Shown here piece after piece: positions 34,797 to 46,685 of a DNA stretch of 64,000 bases (position 1 is its first letter; each line of letters opens with the position of its first letter). The DNA comes from Persicaria tinctoria (Eukaryota > Streptophyta > Magnoliopsida > Caryophyllales > Polygonaceae), in assembly GCA_037127255.1 (NCBI GenBank), contig JBANSL010000002.1:7918001-7982000 (forward strand). The letters run 5' to 3'. Both the position numbers and the translations under genes were made by a program. A model generated the notes under the pieces. The model ran no database searches, had not been told where the DNA came from, and saw only the letters and a program-made list of their open reading frames with translations.

Positions 34797-36990
34797 GGAA
34801 AATGACCTCAAATAATACAAATTATCGATCGTGAACCGAAAATAATACGAACTTTGAAAATCACCAGTTGGTATATACAACCTATTACGTATTAAACCAA
34901 TTTCGATATGAAACCATTTCCGACCAAATTTTCGATGACCGGTATGACATGGCAACTCGACTTTAATTTTTTTTTAATGACATGGCATCCATGTCATTAT
35001 ATTCTTTTAACGAATTAAAAAAAAAATTGTATGATTCTGGAAATTGGGTGCTGGAACCCTAAATTCATTATCGATCAAATTGGGCAGAGACGAAGCTCTC
35101 AGTTCGACCAAATTGAAGACATGGGGAAGACAAGGGCGGTGTGACAAAGGTTGAGCAACATTCGATCAGGAGAATTGATTCATACAGTCTTCTCCTCCGA
35201 ATTTGATAGGTAAATATAGCAATTTGTTTTCTCTTTGATTGTTGTTAGGTTTTGAAGGTAGAGAAAGATGCTTGTGTTGAATCAAATCGATTTTTTTTGA
35301 AATACATTTGGGTTATTTGAATGTTGAGAATGAACTTAAAATTTGAGGGATGTGCTTTCTTCTCTTGATTTGAAATATTAATCGATGCCTTTTTTGTTTT
35401 CGATTTTTTTTGGTTGTATAAGGAGAGCAAAATGGATGCTGAAGATACAGATGATGTGTATGCATTGAATGACCTTGTGAATGGTGCTAATGAGGATGGA
35501 AGAAGGGACTTTGAAGCATCTGTTGAATGTAACATAAATTGGGAAACATTTATACTTGAAGGTGTTGTTGATAGATCATCCGATGATTCTTATTATCAAC
35601 CTTATGAGATCCCATTGAGTGATGATACTTCGGACATTATTGTTGATAAAGGGAAACATGTGATAGTAGATTCTGAAAAAGATTCGGATGAAGAAGAGTT
35701 GGCAGATCATGGTGTTGATGCACCTGAAATTGACTCTTCAGATGAGGAGTTGAAAACTGCAAGACAAAGGGTTCAGAAATACAAATAACAACTTGAGAAG
35801 GAAAAAGAGGCTCGGTTGAGTGAATATGAAGACTCTGATGGTGATGTTCAAATTTTGTCTAATAATGAAGATGATGACAATGCTAAAATGAGGAGGAGAA
35901 GGAGAAGCAAGATAACTGTTGGTGGCAAAATTGACTACAAGAATTTTGTGTGGGATGTTGGAATGAGATTTCCAAACATGGCTATGTTCAAGGAGCACAC
36001 AAGAAGCTATGGTATTTACAACGGATTTAACTTGTCATTTGTTTTGTCTGACAAGCAAAGGATGAAGGTTGGAGTCATGTATAAAGAAGGCTGTCCATTT
36101 AGGGATTATGCATCATGGCATTATAAAGAGGGTTGTTTGATGGTAAACAGTGTTACGAATGAACACTCTTATGTGAGAGATATGCAAAAAAATCGTCAAC
36201 TTACATCTAAGTGGCTTGCTCAACAATATCTCAGTCGCTTTAAACATAACCCCAATTGGCCAGCTGAGGAGATGATGGATAGTGTGAGAAGTAGGTATGG
36301 TGTCATCATACAAAGATGGAATGCATACAAGGCAAAAACTGTCGCGCTGAAAATGTTACATGGTTCGGTTAAGCAACAATATAACAAGATCGGAAGATTT
36401 ATTGAAGAATTAAAAAGGTCGAATATGGGTAGTACATTTGAGCTTCTGACTATCCCATCAAGCCCTCCATTTTTTCAGAGATTTTATGTATGCTTTAAAA
36501 GCTTAAGATACGGACAACTTGAAGGATGTAGGCCCCTTTATTTGCTTAGATGGATGTCATCTTAAAACATTCTTGGGTGGTATATTACTTGAAGCTGTAG
36601 GAAGAGATGGAAACAACTAGATGTTTCCGATTTGTTGGGTTGTGGTGGATCGAAGGGGAGACTAGGGATACTTGAGAGTGGTTTTTAAACAAGCTGAAAT
36701 CTAAACTTAATGGGTCTAATGGAGAAGGTTGGACCTTCATGTCTGATCAACAAAAGGTTAGATGTCAACTAGATTCATATTGTTTAAATTATTCAATTTA
36801 TTTTCATAAGAATATGTATAATTTAATTTTTATTTATGCGTGCAGGGATTACTTGCAGCCTCTGCATCAGTTTTTCCAAGTGTTTATCATAGAAATTGTG
36901 CAAGACATATCTATGCAAACTGGCATAAGATGCACAAAGGAGATGAACTGAAAATGTATTTTTGGAGGGCTGTTAGGGCATATAACGACC
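34797..36990 (+). pseudogene. Degenerate MuDR-type (Mutator) transposase
   Basis: The frame starts at 35432 (MDAEDTDDVYALNDLVNG) and is interrupted by a TAA at 35786. It resumes in the same frame through the plant MuDR domain (about 35910-36330, VWDVGMRFPNMAMFKEHTRSYGI) and then shifts at about 36530. In another frame the MULE transposase core continues (DGCHLKTFLGG, then a stop, MFPICWVVVD, further stops). A likely spliced continuation at 36845-36980 reads GLLAASASVFPSVYHRNCAR and similar. The left end near 34797 (gggaaaatgacctc) looks like a Mutator terminus, but no matching right end was found. It is dead as a protein-coding gene. Confidence 0.8.
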
Positions 36991-38640
36991 CGTCCTGACC
37001 TGTCTTATAAGAGGATAAGACCCGATGGATTTTTTTTTTTTAAAAAAAAGTGAATCACATTTTAATCTCATCATATAAAAATTATGTAGAATGTGACATG
37101 AAATGACTCAAATCCCGTCCCCTCCAATGCCATCTCATGTCTACCTTTACAAAATAAGAGAGAAAAGTGATCCTTGGCTCCTACATGGGCCTTCATTTGG
37201 GCTTCCCATTAGGCTTCATTTGGGCTCCTACATGGGCCTTCATTTTGGCTTCTACAATCCCAAATGATATTTAATAGTGTAGGTTCAAGTCTCCACTACC
37301 TTCCATTCTTAGACTGGGGCACCATTGTCTTTGTTGAATCAAGTTGGATGAATCGTACTTCCGTTTATTCGAAGCGTCGTGTACTTGCCTCTATATATTT
37401 ACCTCCTCTTCAACAAGTGTCTGGTACTTGGGTGAGAGTACTCTAATGATCCACAATCACATTCCATTTAGTAGTCTGATTATTTTAATTGATGAAAATC
37501 ACTTCATCTAAATACCACTTTTATTAGGAGAAATAATTTTATACTTATTAGAATTAAATATGAAATCATTTTTAAAAGTTAATATTTATATAATTTTCAA
37601 GCATCTTAAAAATATGTATACATAGTACACGACGTATAATGGATAGATTATATTTATATTGGTATGTGTTAATATTTAAAATTTGGATACAGCTGACTGG
37701 TAGGATATGTGATGTACAATAATTCGAATTGATATACAAACGATCAATTTATCGCAAAGGGCACGACGATAGTCACAATTCTAAAAATCGTGAGTTATGA
37801 AAGTCTAACAGCTACCACGGTTAGCCAACCCGTGGCCGACTGAGATTGTATTGATCATATGTACACAACTCTTATGATGTATATATCATGTTGACAAATC
37901 TGGGTCATTGACTCATTGAACTATAATGATCAATGGTTGAGATCTTAAGTAACTTCTGATTATTCGGTGATATTGAGTGATTATTTATATATTTTTTTTT
38001 ACTCTTTTAGTCTTTTTACATACAAATAATTACATTGTTATAAACGAATAATCACGAGAAAACAAACGATTAATTTCTGCATACACGATAAGACTTGTAT
38101 ACACCATAAGGGGTATGTACACTAGAACCAACCTCTCTCTAGTCTCTATATATGATATAAAGAATTTTCAAATTTTAAGATTCTCATATTTGTAAAACCG
38201 TGGCATTTGAGTTTTTTTTTTTTTTTTTTTCTAAAAAAAATTGAGATTCCTATAATTTATGAAACCATAGCATCTAATTTATTTTTTTTAAAGCTGAGAT
38301 TGTGATGGTTTATAAAATCGTAACTACCCTCGTGTATTTAATGGGCTAAGGATCGTTTGGTCCACAATTCGGTAGTCAATTAGATAGTCTATATATTTTT
38401 CTAATTCGTCAATTTAGAAATTAGTAGAATTTTTATTTTTTCATATGATTTTTCTTTAACATATTTTGTGATGAACTAGAAAATGAAGGACAAATTAATT
38501 TGGACTAGAGGATCCTTAGCACACCATAATCACACCTAGGTATGCCACAATAATTACGTATACATAGACATAGACATAGTTGCAAAGTGCGTGTGGGAGT
38601 GGGCGTGGGTGGGTTGAGGGCCTGTAGATGGGAATCTAAC
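36991..38640. other. Intergenic DNA with repeat fragments
   Basis: AT-rich spacer. A 30-bp direct repeat containing 'ctcctacatgggccttcat' occurs at about 37168-37198 and 37224-37254. At 37780-38340 there are scattered 'aaccgtgg' / 'aaaccatag' motifs like those of the CACTA-like remnant at 1 kb. No gene. Confidence 0.45.
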
Positions 38641-38643
38641 TAA

Positions 38644-39588
38644 GGCCGTGTTTGACAAAAAGGGGTTTTTTTAGGGGTTGGGTATTTTTTAAGGGTTGGA
38701 GTTTATTTTGGGTATTATGGAGGTGTGGGAGTTGGAGGTTTTATTTTTAAAATAACCTTGTAAAAAAACTGATTGGTGTTTGGTTGGTATGAGGTGTAGA
38801 AGATTTATTTAGGAGGAAAATGACATAAATACCCTTAATTATTTAATCCACTCCCCACCCTCATCTTCTTTGGGCTTCAATTGCAAACTGACGCACCCGA
38901 CAAACCCTAATTGAAGAACGGCGCTCCAGGGCTGCTTGCTCTCCCTCAATCGTCGGTCTCGGTGTACACTCTATAGGTAAGCTCTCCCTCAATCGAATCT
39001 CTGCGAAGAGAACAACACCACCGAATCAAAGGAGCAGCAGAGCGCGAAAGATGAGCATGGGAGGAGGAAGATTTCAGCCGGCCGAAATCGCGCATATCTG
39101 GCGCTGACAGAGGCGGAGGAAGATGAAGGCTCATCAGGCGGAAGATCCGGCGTCGACACTCGCTTTCCCTTCCCCCGGAGCGGCGAATCAAGCGAGGGAC
39201 TGGTGGTGACCAGCAACGAAAAACAGCGAGAGCGGGATAAGGAGAGAGAGAGGATTGACGAAGGCGAGAGCGGGATGGCGATGAACGGGATGGCGATGAC
39301 CGGATCCGGTGATGAATCTGAGCAGCTGCGAGGATTGACGAAGGCGAGACACGGGGTGGTGACCAACAGCGATTCAAGGGCAAAAATGAAAAGAAAAAAA
39401 AACCTGATCAGATAAACTCCAACTCAAACCGGAAGCTTGCCCCCCCCCCAGCTTCAGATTTTGGTGAAAATAAACTCCAACTCAAACTCCGAAACCTACC
39501 TCTGAAGACACTTCCAAACACCACGTAATCAGTTGCCAAAAAAAAATAACCTAACAAAACCTCACAAAAACTGCTTTCAAACACGGCC
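38644..39588. mobile_element. PIF/Harbinger-like element (copy 2)
   Basis: A 945-bp element starting ggccgtgtttgacaaaa and ending caaacacggcc, flanked by TAA at 38641-38643 and 39589-39591. The interior (38880-39420) is GC-rich and contains open frames of up to 145 codons with no recognised domain. Its right part shares 'caagggcaaaaatga' with copy 3. Confidence 0.78.
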
Positions 39589-39591
39589 TAA

Positions 39592-40530
39592 AAGTCACAT
39601 CACGTCATAGATTCACATGGGCGTCTATAACTATATACTATAATGAACGGTGCTCCTAAAACCCTGGGAAGTGGGCGCACATTTGACATCCCACTCCTTG
39701 AATTGGTAAATAAAGAGCGGTCATTCCGGAGTTCGAATCAGGGATCTATGACTATTATCCACAAGTCATTTCCGGTGAGCCATTCCGGAATGATTTTTGA
39801 CATCTCACTCCTCCTCCTCCTCCTAACATGTACTACTACCTACTGACTACTCTTATACTGTATATGTATACATGGATGATACATATTTGCATGTGCCTGG
39901 CTCTTTCTTGTTTTGGTCAACCCGGCCTGCACCTTATATCTATTGATGCTCCTTTTGAATGTATAACAGGTAGATATTAATTCATCTTTTGAATGTATAA
40001 CATATGTTACAAATGATATTACAATATTTAGTATTCAATTAATCATTTGACCTTAAAAATCTAGTTTGATTTTCCAGTTATACTGTTTTAACTTTATTTT
40101 CCTGTCTAATTACGGTTGAGATTTAAAGAGGCCAATTTTTTTATTTTTTTTTTAAATTGAAAGTATAAAATAAATAAATTTAATACTCCGTAGTACATAA
40201 AATCAGTGGACTATTTATCTTATTCACAATGAATTTTACGATAGAATCTCACTGTATTTCAGAAAATGTGCTAAGTAGTTTTCAGGATGCATACATATAA
40301 TTAAAACATAATTAATTGCTTTCCAATATATATTACAACCACTGATTTTAAAAACACCTGACAATACATTACAATTTTACACACCAATAGCTAATTAATT
40401 ACTTTATGCAACCATAAATAGAAGAAGAAGTACTGATCGATCGATGTACAACAACACTACACTGCATGTCTGCATATTATATATATATGATGCAATTATA
40501 TATTACCATCAAACAATAAATATATATATA
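39592..40530. other. Intergenic DNA downstream of CEP-like gene
   Basis: AT-rich spacer containing the SINE-like repeat at 39715-39792; otherwise nothing recognised. Confidence 0.45.
39715..39792 (+). repeat. Dispersed repeat, SINE-like (copy 1)
   Basis: Reads 'gagcggtcattccggagttcg' in part and continues to 'cattccggaatg'; it shares about 80 bp with 45254-45335. The 'gagttcgaatc' core looks like a tRNA-type box B, suggesting a tRNA-derived SINE. Confidence 0.5.
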
Positions 40531-40581
40531 ATAAAGGGTCTTGCAGTTGGCGCGCGGCCTGTATAAATGGAGGATAATTTA

Positions 40582-40899
40582 TTAAGGATGACCGACTCCG
40601 GGGCTCTTTCCGGGGTTGGTGTCCTGAGTGGTAGTACCCCCGACGGCGGCTGGGCGGGAGGCCGGCAGGTCGGAATCATCTTGAGTGATCACCGGCCATC
40701 CGAAAAGCAGCTTGCGGATTCCGGTAGCCGGATAACCGATTTGAATGGCGGGTGGAGCACATTGTACACAAGAGTAAGTCCTGAATTGGCCGGTCGCCTG
40801 CAGGGACGAAGTTGCCTGATCAAAGAAGAGAAACAGCGTCGTCAACAGAAAAACAAGGGCAGCTGTTTTCATCATGGGCTTCATTGTTTTGCAGGCCAT
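40582..40899 (-). CDS. CEP-like secreted signalling peptide precursor
   Basis: A 105-residue precursor. Residues 11-31 form a hydrophobic signal peptide (KTAALVFLLTTLFLFFDQ). A variable middle with a Cys pair (SCVQC, 44-48) follows. The C-terminal 15 residues before the last Pro, TTQDTNPGKSPGVGH (90-104), match the C-TERMINALLY ENCODED PEPTIDE signature (TNPG.SPGVGH of Arabidopsis CEP1). CEPs are cut out, proline-hydroxylated and perceived by CEPR receptor kinases, acting in nitrogen signalling and root growth. The first half of the usual domain (DFRP) is not conserved, so this may be a divergent member. The ATG at 40899 is chosen because it starts the signal peptide and lies downstream of a TATA box; the frame is open further upstream to 41091. 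Confidence 0.78.
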   Translation of the reverse strand: MACKTMKPMMKTAALVFLLTTLFLFFDQATSSLQATGQFRTYSCVQCAPPAIQIGYPATGIRKLLFGWPVITQDDSDLPASRPAAVGGTTTQDTNPGKSPGVGHP

Positions 40900-41030
40900 A
40901 TATATATGGAATTGAATTTTTAAGGTTGATCGAGCTTGGGAGATCGATCGATGATCGATGCAAGCTAGGAGGAAGAAGATAGGTAGGGACTGAGATCGAT
41001 GTGGGTGATATGGGTTTTGAAATGTACGTA

Positions 41031-41043
41031 GGTATTTATAGAG
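41031..41043 (-). promoter_or_regulatory. TATA box of CEP-like gene
   Basis: On the minus strand ctctataaatacc lies about 130 bp upstream of the ATG, which would place transcription start near 41000 and give a leader of about 100 nt. Confidence 0.6.
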
Positions 41044-41049
41044 AGAAAG

Positions 41050-42165
41050 AGTCGAGGTGGGCGGATCCACATTATAAACTTTTAGTATCATTCAATTATT
41101 TCATACATAAATCACTATTGATTTTTTTTTAAAAAAAAATAATTATGCTTGTAAATTTTAATCATCGAAATTCATGTTTTTCAAAAAAAAAAAAAAATTA
41201 TTTATCTAGATTTTTTTTAATAAAAAATGATTTTTAATAATACAAAAATTATAAAAATATATAAGAACTCTAAACTCTGGCCGCCAAGGAAAGATTTGTT
41301 ACCATGCTCTAAGTATAGGTTTAAAAGCCTAATTTAGAAAGATTTTTTACAGAATAAAGTATCGAATCCAGAGAAATAATATTAAAAAAGCTAAAACAAT
41401 TTAATTTGTGATAATATTTTCAAATTAGGTTTCTTAACATATATCCAGTATCCTTATCCTTATGGAATAGGTTAGAAAAAACGTTATTTGAATTGGTTGA
41501 ATTTATTTTTTCTACTAATTTATTTATAAATAAAAATAGATTTTTTTTTATTGCATTAGTAAATCAATCGATCGATTTATTATGATATACGGATATAGTG
41601 TTACACTGTTACATACAATGCAACATGAAGACCACCTATACGATAGATGGGTTGCAAATGGACAAATGGTTATGCATTGCATATGGCAGGCATAGTTAAA
41701 TGGGATTGCAAATGGTTCCATACATTACATGGGAATTAAGGAAAGCAACAAACAAACAAACATATCTCAGACAAGGAATCTCCGATCGTGCATACGTGAT
41801 AAACCTACCTAACAAGTACATATATGTCATAAATCCTTTAAGATTTTAAATCAATTCAAACTTCGGTTTGTCAATCGTGTGTTCTAAGTGCCTAAGATAT
41901 GACTATTTTATTGGAAACAGGATCCTAAAAAAAGAGTGAATCTCATAATCTAATTTAAAAATTGACTAAACCGGGTGTATTTAGAGAAATTTTTTCCCAA
42001 TTTGACTTTTTGTCCAATGCCTCAAGGGGCATAGAATAGAAAAATTGTTAATGCCTCATATATATCAACCGGATTGTGTGCACACGTGCGTCCATACGTG
42101 CTCCCGTTTGGCATAGAATAGAAATTTTTTTGTCCAATGCCTCTTGAGGCTCCAAACCCAATTAG
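41050..42165. other. Intergenic DNA upstream of CEP-like gene
   Basis: AT-rich spacer, no gene. A short sequence around 'tttgtccaatgcctc' with 'ggcatagaatagaaa' is repeated at about 42011-42045 and 42110-42146. Confidence 0.45.
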
Positions 42166-42980
42166 GTGCTTGTTTGGCAAAAAATGGGTTTTTTAGGAGA
42201 TGGATATTATTTGTGGGGTTTATGGAGGTGTGGGAAGTGGAGTTTATTTTTTAAAATGACCTTATAAAAAAACATGAATGGTGTTTGGTAGTTATATGAT
42301 TTGGGCGATGAATTTATAGTTAAAATTATTAAATTGCCCTTAAGAATTGAGACTCCCTACCCATCGTTCCTATTACTATTGCTGAAACTTTTCTATCGAT
42401 TGCAATCAGACAACCAGTTGAAACCCTAGATCGGACGGAGCTGCTCCTCCACACCTCGTGACGTCGCTGGCGTCGGTGTGAATCGCTACAGCCGGGCAAG
42501 GAGAAGAGGTCTGTGAATGGATCGCCGACGCTGGTGGAGGGCAAGGGTTTGAGGATCTAGACGCTTTTGCAGACGAGGTCACGACGAGGGAGGAGGTATC
42601 CCTTGGCGTCGGTAGGGAGGGGCGGACCTCAACGACAAATGCGCGACCATCGGAGGTGGTGGAGCCGTGGAGGTTACCCTAGCGGTGTATTTGGTGGCGA
42701 AGCGGCGGAGTTGGCGGTGATGGTGGTGGCGGAGGGCGAGAAGGATACCTGGCGGGCGATTTTCCAAGGGCAAAAATGAACAAGAAAGTGGCACCTGATA
42801 GAAAACCCCTTCGAAGCTCCCATGGGAGGATTGCCATTTTCACCCAATTTCAACTGATGAAACCTCCAACTACACCTAATGGAAGCTAATTGCCAAACAC
42901 CATTCAGAGGGGTTTTTTTTTTTTTTTTGGCAACCACGAAATCTTTTGGCACCTAATATAACCTGATGCCAAACACGCGC
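42166..42980. mobile_element. PIF/Harbinger-like element (copy 3)
   Basis: An 815-bp element starting gtgcttgtttggcaaaaaat and ending gccaaacacgcgc, flanked by TAG at 42163-42165 and 42981-42983. It has the same organisation as copies 1 and 2: G/T-rich left arm, GC-rich core, A/C-rich right arm. No recognisable protein. Confidence 0.72.
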
Positions 42981-43145
42981 TAGATCTTTTTTTTTGTTTT
43001 TGTTTTTGTTTTTGGCCTTAGTTTATTTTTTAATCGAATTCAATCACTCTACAATCTATATATAGAGAGAGCAGTGAAATTAATTATTTGTATGTACCAA
43101 ATGATTATTTGTGCATAATAATATAATTATTCGTATATATAAACA

Positions 43146-43538
43146 GGGGTGCGCTCCGGTGAAAACCAAAATTGCGGTAAAAACCCATGAGGACTGGTTT
43201 TTTAGTCCGGTTCACTTGCTTTATAGCCCGGTTATGAATATAACCGATCTATAAAGTCACAAATTTTAGCCCGGTTCTGAATAAAATCGAGCTATAAAGT
43301 CACTATGTAATTTTAAAGTATGAGTTTTTTAGCACGATTTTTAGGCTTGATCGAACTATAAAGTCATGTGTTATTTTAAAATTGGAGTTTTTAGTACGGT
43401 TTTTAGGTTGAACTGAATTGTAATGTCACCGTGTGATTGAGGTTTTTAGCATAGGTTTCAAATAAATTAACCAAGTTATAAAGTAGTCCTCACGGTTTTT
43501 ACCACAATTTGATCGAGGTTTTCACCGGAGTCAATCCC
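43146..43538. mobile_element. MULE-type MITE with long inverted repeats
   Basis: A 393-bp element with long (~50 bp) imperfect inverted ends built on ctccggtgaaaacc, 'aaattg.ggtaaaaacc' and tgaggact. A 10-bp duplication tatataaaca (43136-43145 and 43539-43548) flanks it; Mutator-like elements make about 9 bp. Inside, a 'tttagcccggtt ... ctataaagtca' unit of roughly 55-60 bp repeats about four times. Confidence 0.78.
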
Positions 43539-43548
43539 TATATAAACA

Positions 43549-44522
43549 AGTGTAATTATTTGTCTTTAACAAATGATTGTTCATATAATCATATGTACGT
43601 GCATACATATTCACTTGGTACATACGAATAATGTTATTTTTCATAAGTTATTTTTAATATTTGATCTTCTTAATCCTATACTCTAGATTTACTAACAAAT
43701 TGTCAGTAAAACCTGCTTAACAGGATCTACCCCCTCTCTCTATATGATTCAAATACTAAGTAGATCTCTTATAATACTTGAAAAGGAAAGTTGAAAATTC
43801 CAGGAGACCCCTACACATAACAAGTAAAATAGGAAGAAGGGGACAGGGGTGGGCAACTGTCAACAATTAACAACACCACTTGCTAAGTTGGGATTGCTTT
43901 TGGTCTTGGCCAGCAAGCAACCAAAGCTATTGAGTGTGGGTTTTGAATCCCAAAACTCAAAAAGGTGCAACTACGTACGTACTTAATTACATTCATCGGT
44001 CATAGGCAGCTGTTGTTTATTTGTGGCCATCACTGTGGCTTTGTAGTTGCAATATACTTATTAGGTCAATTGAGAAACTAATTATGTGATGAGATCTTTG
44101 TGAAAGCGATCAGCCTAGCATATACATTGATTCTGAGACTCTCTAGCTCTTTGTAGTGCTCCTATGCCTGTGGAATGTGTTTGATTACCGAATTCAATTA
44201 CAAGTCCTCCTCTGCTGGGTAATCAATCTACGTCATGAATGGAGGAAATTGATAGGTAGAGGCAGGGGGTGTGGGGGGACATTCGTCTCTCCTTGCATCC
44301 GATGAGCCACCTATTCAATCTGAGACTGAGTGAAAAGTTAGAAGTATTTGAATCACTTATAAATCATTTTTAACGTCTTTATTACATAGAAACACGAGCA
44401 TTTAGATGTTATGAAATCGATGCTATATATACCACTAGGTTAAATATTACCTGATTGAGAAACAAAATCATAAATGAAAATTGTTGAGAATATGATTGTG
44501 AGAGATCCCACGTTGATTAAAA
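43549..44522. other. Intergenic DNA, no feature seen
   Basis: Non-coding; no open frames with domains and no repeat termini I can support. Confidence 0.45.
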
Positions 44523-44534
44523 ATTGAATCCAAG

Positions 44535-44722
44535 CCTCCCTCGCGACTCTAGCCTATACTTATCCTATTGGTGTACATAGTATTTCAATTCCGTCTTTAG
44601 AGATTGAACTTATTGTTGATGAGGATGCTAGGGGAAGGACTACTCCCCGTTTGGTGCCTGTGTAGTCCGTTTTTTATTTATAGATGAGAGCCTGCCTCTC
44701 ACGTTTTCCCACCAAAAAAAAA
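44535..44722 (+). mobile_element. 5'-truncated LINE 3' end (copy 1)
   Basis: A 188-bp insertion with a poly-A tail, flanked by a perfect 12-bp duplication attgaatccaag (44523-44534 and 44723-44734). The 3' end 'gagcctgcctctcac' ... 'ccacc(A)n' matches the LINE tail at 62934-63222, and the coding remnant 'DARGRTTPR' corresponds to 'DIRGRATPSR' there. Confidence 0.85.
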
Positions 44723-44884
44723 ATTGAATCCAAGTCTTGCATATAAGCCGGTGGGCTACCACATCCTTTCAAGTGCAACTGTCTGGCCACACATTATGAC
44801 CAGTTGCACTTGACGATTCAGTCCCTTAAGGCCGGCCGGCCAATAGACCAGGAATTCAAACCACGCCGCACATAGCTGAACATC

Positions 44885-45038
44885 GGCTCTGATACCATGT
44901 TAAATCACGACGGGTCATACGACGTGAGGGGTCGCACGCCCAAGCGCCCACACGCGCTAACCAAGCCGAGTGGGGTCCATCCTAAAAACCAATTGGTGTT
45001 AGGTGGGAGCACGTCGTACGACCTGCTGTGATTTAACA
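44885..45038 (-). mobile_element. TRIM-like LTR with adjacent tRNA-iMet primer site
   Basis: 44898-45038 starts tgttaaatcac and ends gtgatttaaca on the plus strand, like a short (141-bp) LTR. Directly next to it, on the minus strand, tggtatcagagcc matches the initiator tRNA-Met primer site (44885-44897). This is the layout of a 5' LTR of a small minus-strand retroelement. The other LTR was not found, so this is a fragment or a diverged TRIM. Confidence 0.55.
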
Positions 45039-46680
45039 AAAATGATCAAACTTAGGAAAAAAAAATTAAAAATTGGTGAATCAACTTGACTATTTCCTAA
45101 GTTAACATGCTTGACCTATATCCATGGGTCGTATCTTAAATTAAGTCCGAGACAATTTCATTATCAATGGAGTACTACGTAATTAACAATAAAATAAGTA
45201 ACTCGCTGATATTATATACAGTATTAGATTTAAAATTCATCATATTAAGCATAGAGCGGCCATCCGGGCGGAGTTCGAACCGGGGATCTATAGATACTAT
45301 CCACAAGTCATTTCCAGTGAGTCATTCCGAAATGGTTATCACTAACATTATATAATGAATAATAAATCCAGCTGGTATGTTAATTATTTTGTGGGGAAGG
45401 AAAAACAGGGTGCCGGGTCCAAATCTGGGAGCGAGATCGAGTGCAATTTTCGATTTCCAAATGGACCAAGTAAATGTAAATCAACACAGAAAATGAATGA
45501 ATGGCTTCAATTGGCTCCTCAGACTAAGGAATTGTATTACTCCTCAGACTAAGTCACTGTAGTGGTAGTGGTAGTGTTTGATTTAATTTTTGGTACTATG
45601 ACCGAACCATGTCCAGTGAGGTCAGATCAACAGTGCTTCCAATAATTGGAGGTTCTGAAAATTGGAGAAAGACAAGTTGTCAACGATTCTACTACTTTTC
45701 TAACTCTATTTATCATCAAACTCGCATCTAATTATTTGGTTTAATATTTGGACGGCGAATTTTTATTTTTTTATTTTTGTCAAATTTGTTAACTTGAGAA
45801 GTCGATGTTGACAAGTTATTTTCACACAAAAACGCTTATTGATTCTGAAAAATCAGTATGAACTATCAAGACCGTACTTTTGGTGAAAAATTTACCTGCG
45901 GATAGTAAACCTCATATTAACAGGGAAAAATAAAGACCCTTCTTAATATATGAATAAAGTTACTGATTACAGATAGTTTTACAACAAAAAAGTTAGCACT
46001 ATTATGCGTCGATTATAGCTTCAGGTTAAGTAGTAGAACTTGCTTATTTACTAGATGAGTTGAATCTAGACAAATTTTTAAGACATATTCAAACTAATAC
46101 TCGACCTGATTTGAACTGGGGTCTGTGTACATGGACGCACATATACTAATAGAGTAATAGCCAACACATAAGTCTAATGAGGTTTCATCTGAGAACCAGC
46201 TGACAAAAAAATTGGGAGATTTAAAAAACATTGCCACGAGCGAATATAGTTTGAAAAAAAAAACCCGATTCTAGCTCGTTACTTTAGTAATTGAGTCAAA
46301 GTAAGAGCATTTTAAACATCGCATCTAAATTAAGGCTCAACTCGAATTTGACATATTTCTAAACTAGCAGAACATGATTGGTTGATTTTATTATTCTTAT
46401 GGTACTTTGAGTGATTATCAAATTTTAAGAATTTATGTCTATATTTTTAATTAGAATCGGCAATTAAAAAAAAGGGTGAAGGTTCCTAGAACAGTGGAGG
46501 TTGCTATTGAAAAAAAGGGCATGATATGATGTTTAAGGTTGGAGATGATGGGAGGAGGCAGATGACCACTTTCTCGTTGACCTGTCATTTCCTACCCCCC
46601 CTAATTCTAAATGTCAGCTTGTCCACTTCTTCGCCTTTTTATCTCCTGTCCCACTTCCACTTATTCAGTAAAGTAAGCTA
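45039..46680. other. Intergenic DNA
   Basis: AT-rich spacer containing the SINE-like repeat at 45254-45335. Nothing else recognised. Confidence 0.45.
45254..45335 (+). repeat. Dispersed repeat, SINE-like (copy 2)
   Basis: Related to 39715-39792 over about 80 bp, with shared 'ggagttcgaa', 'atccacaagtcatttcc' and 'cattcc.aaatg' blocks. Confidence 0.5.
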
Positions 46681-46685
46681 GTCTG

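Noticed and set aside
38946..39383. Open frames of 125-145 codons in the Harbinger-like copy 2
   Set aside because: Ser/Arg/Pro-rich translations with no domain; the GC-rich core of the element gives long open frames by composition. Kept only as possible cargo, not as genes.
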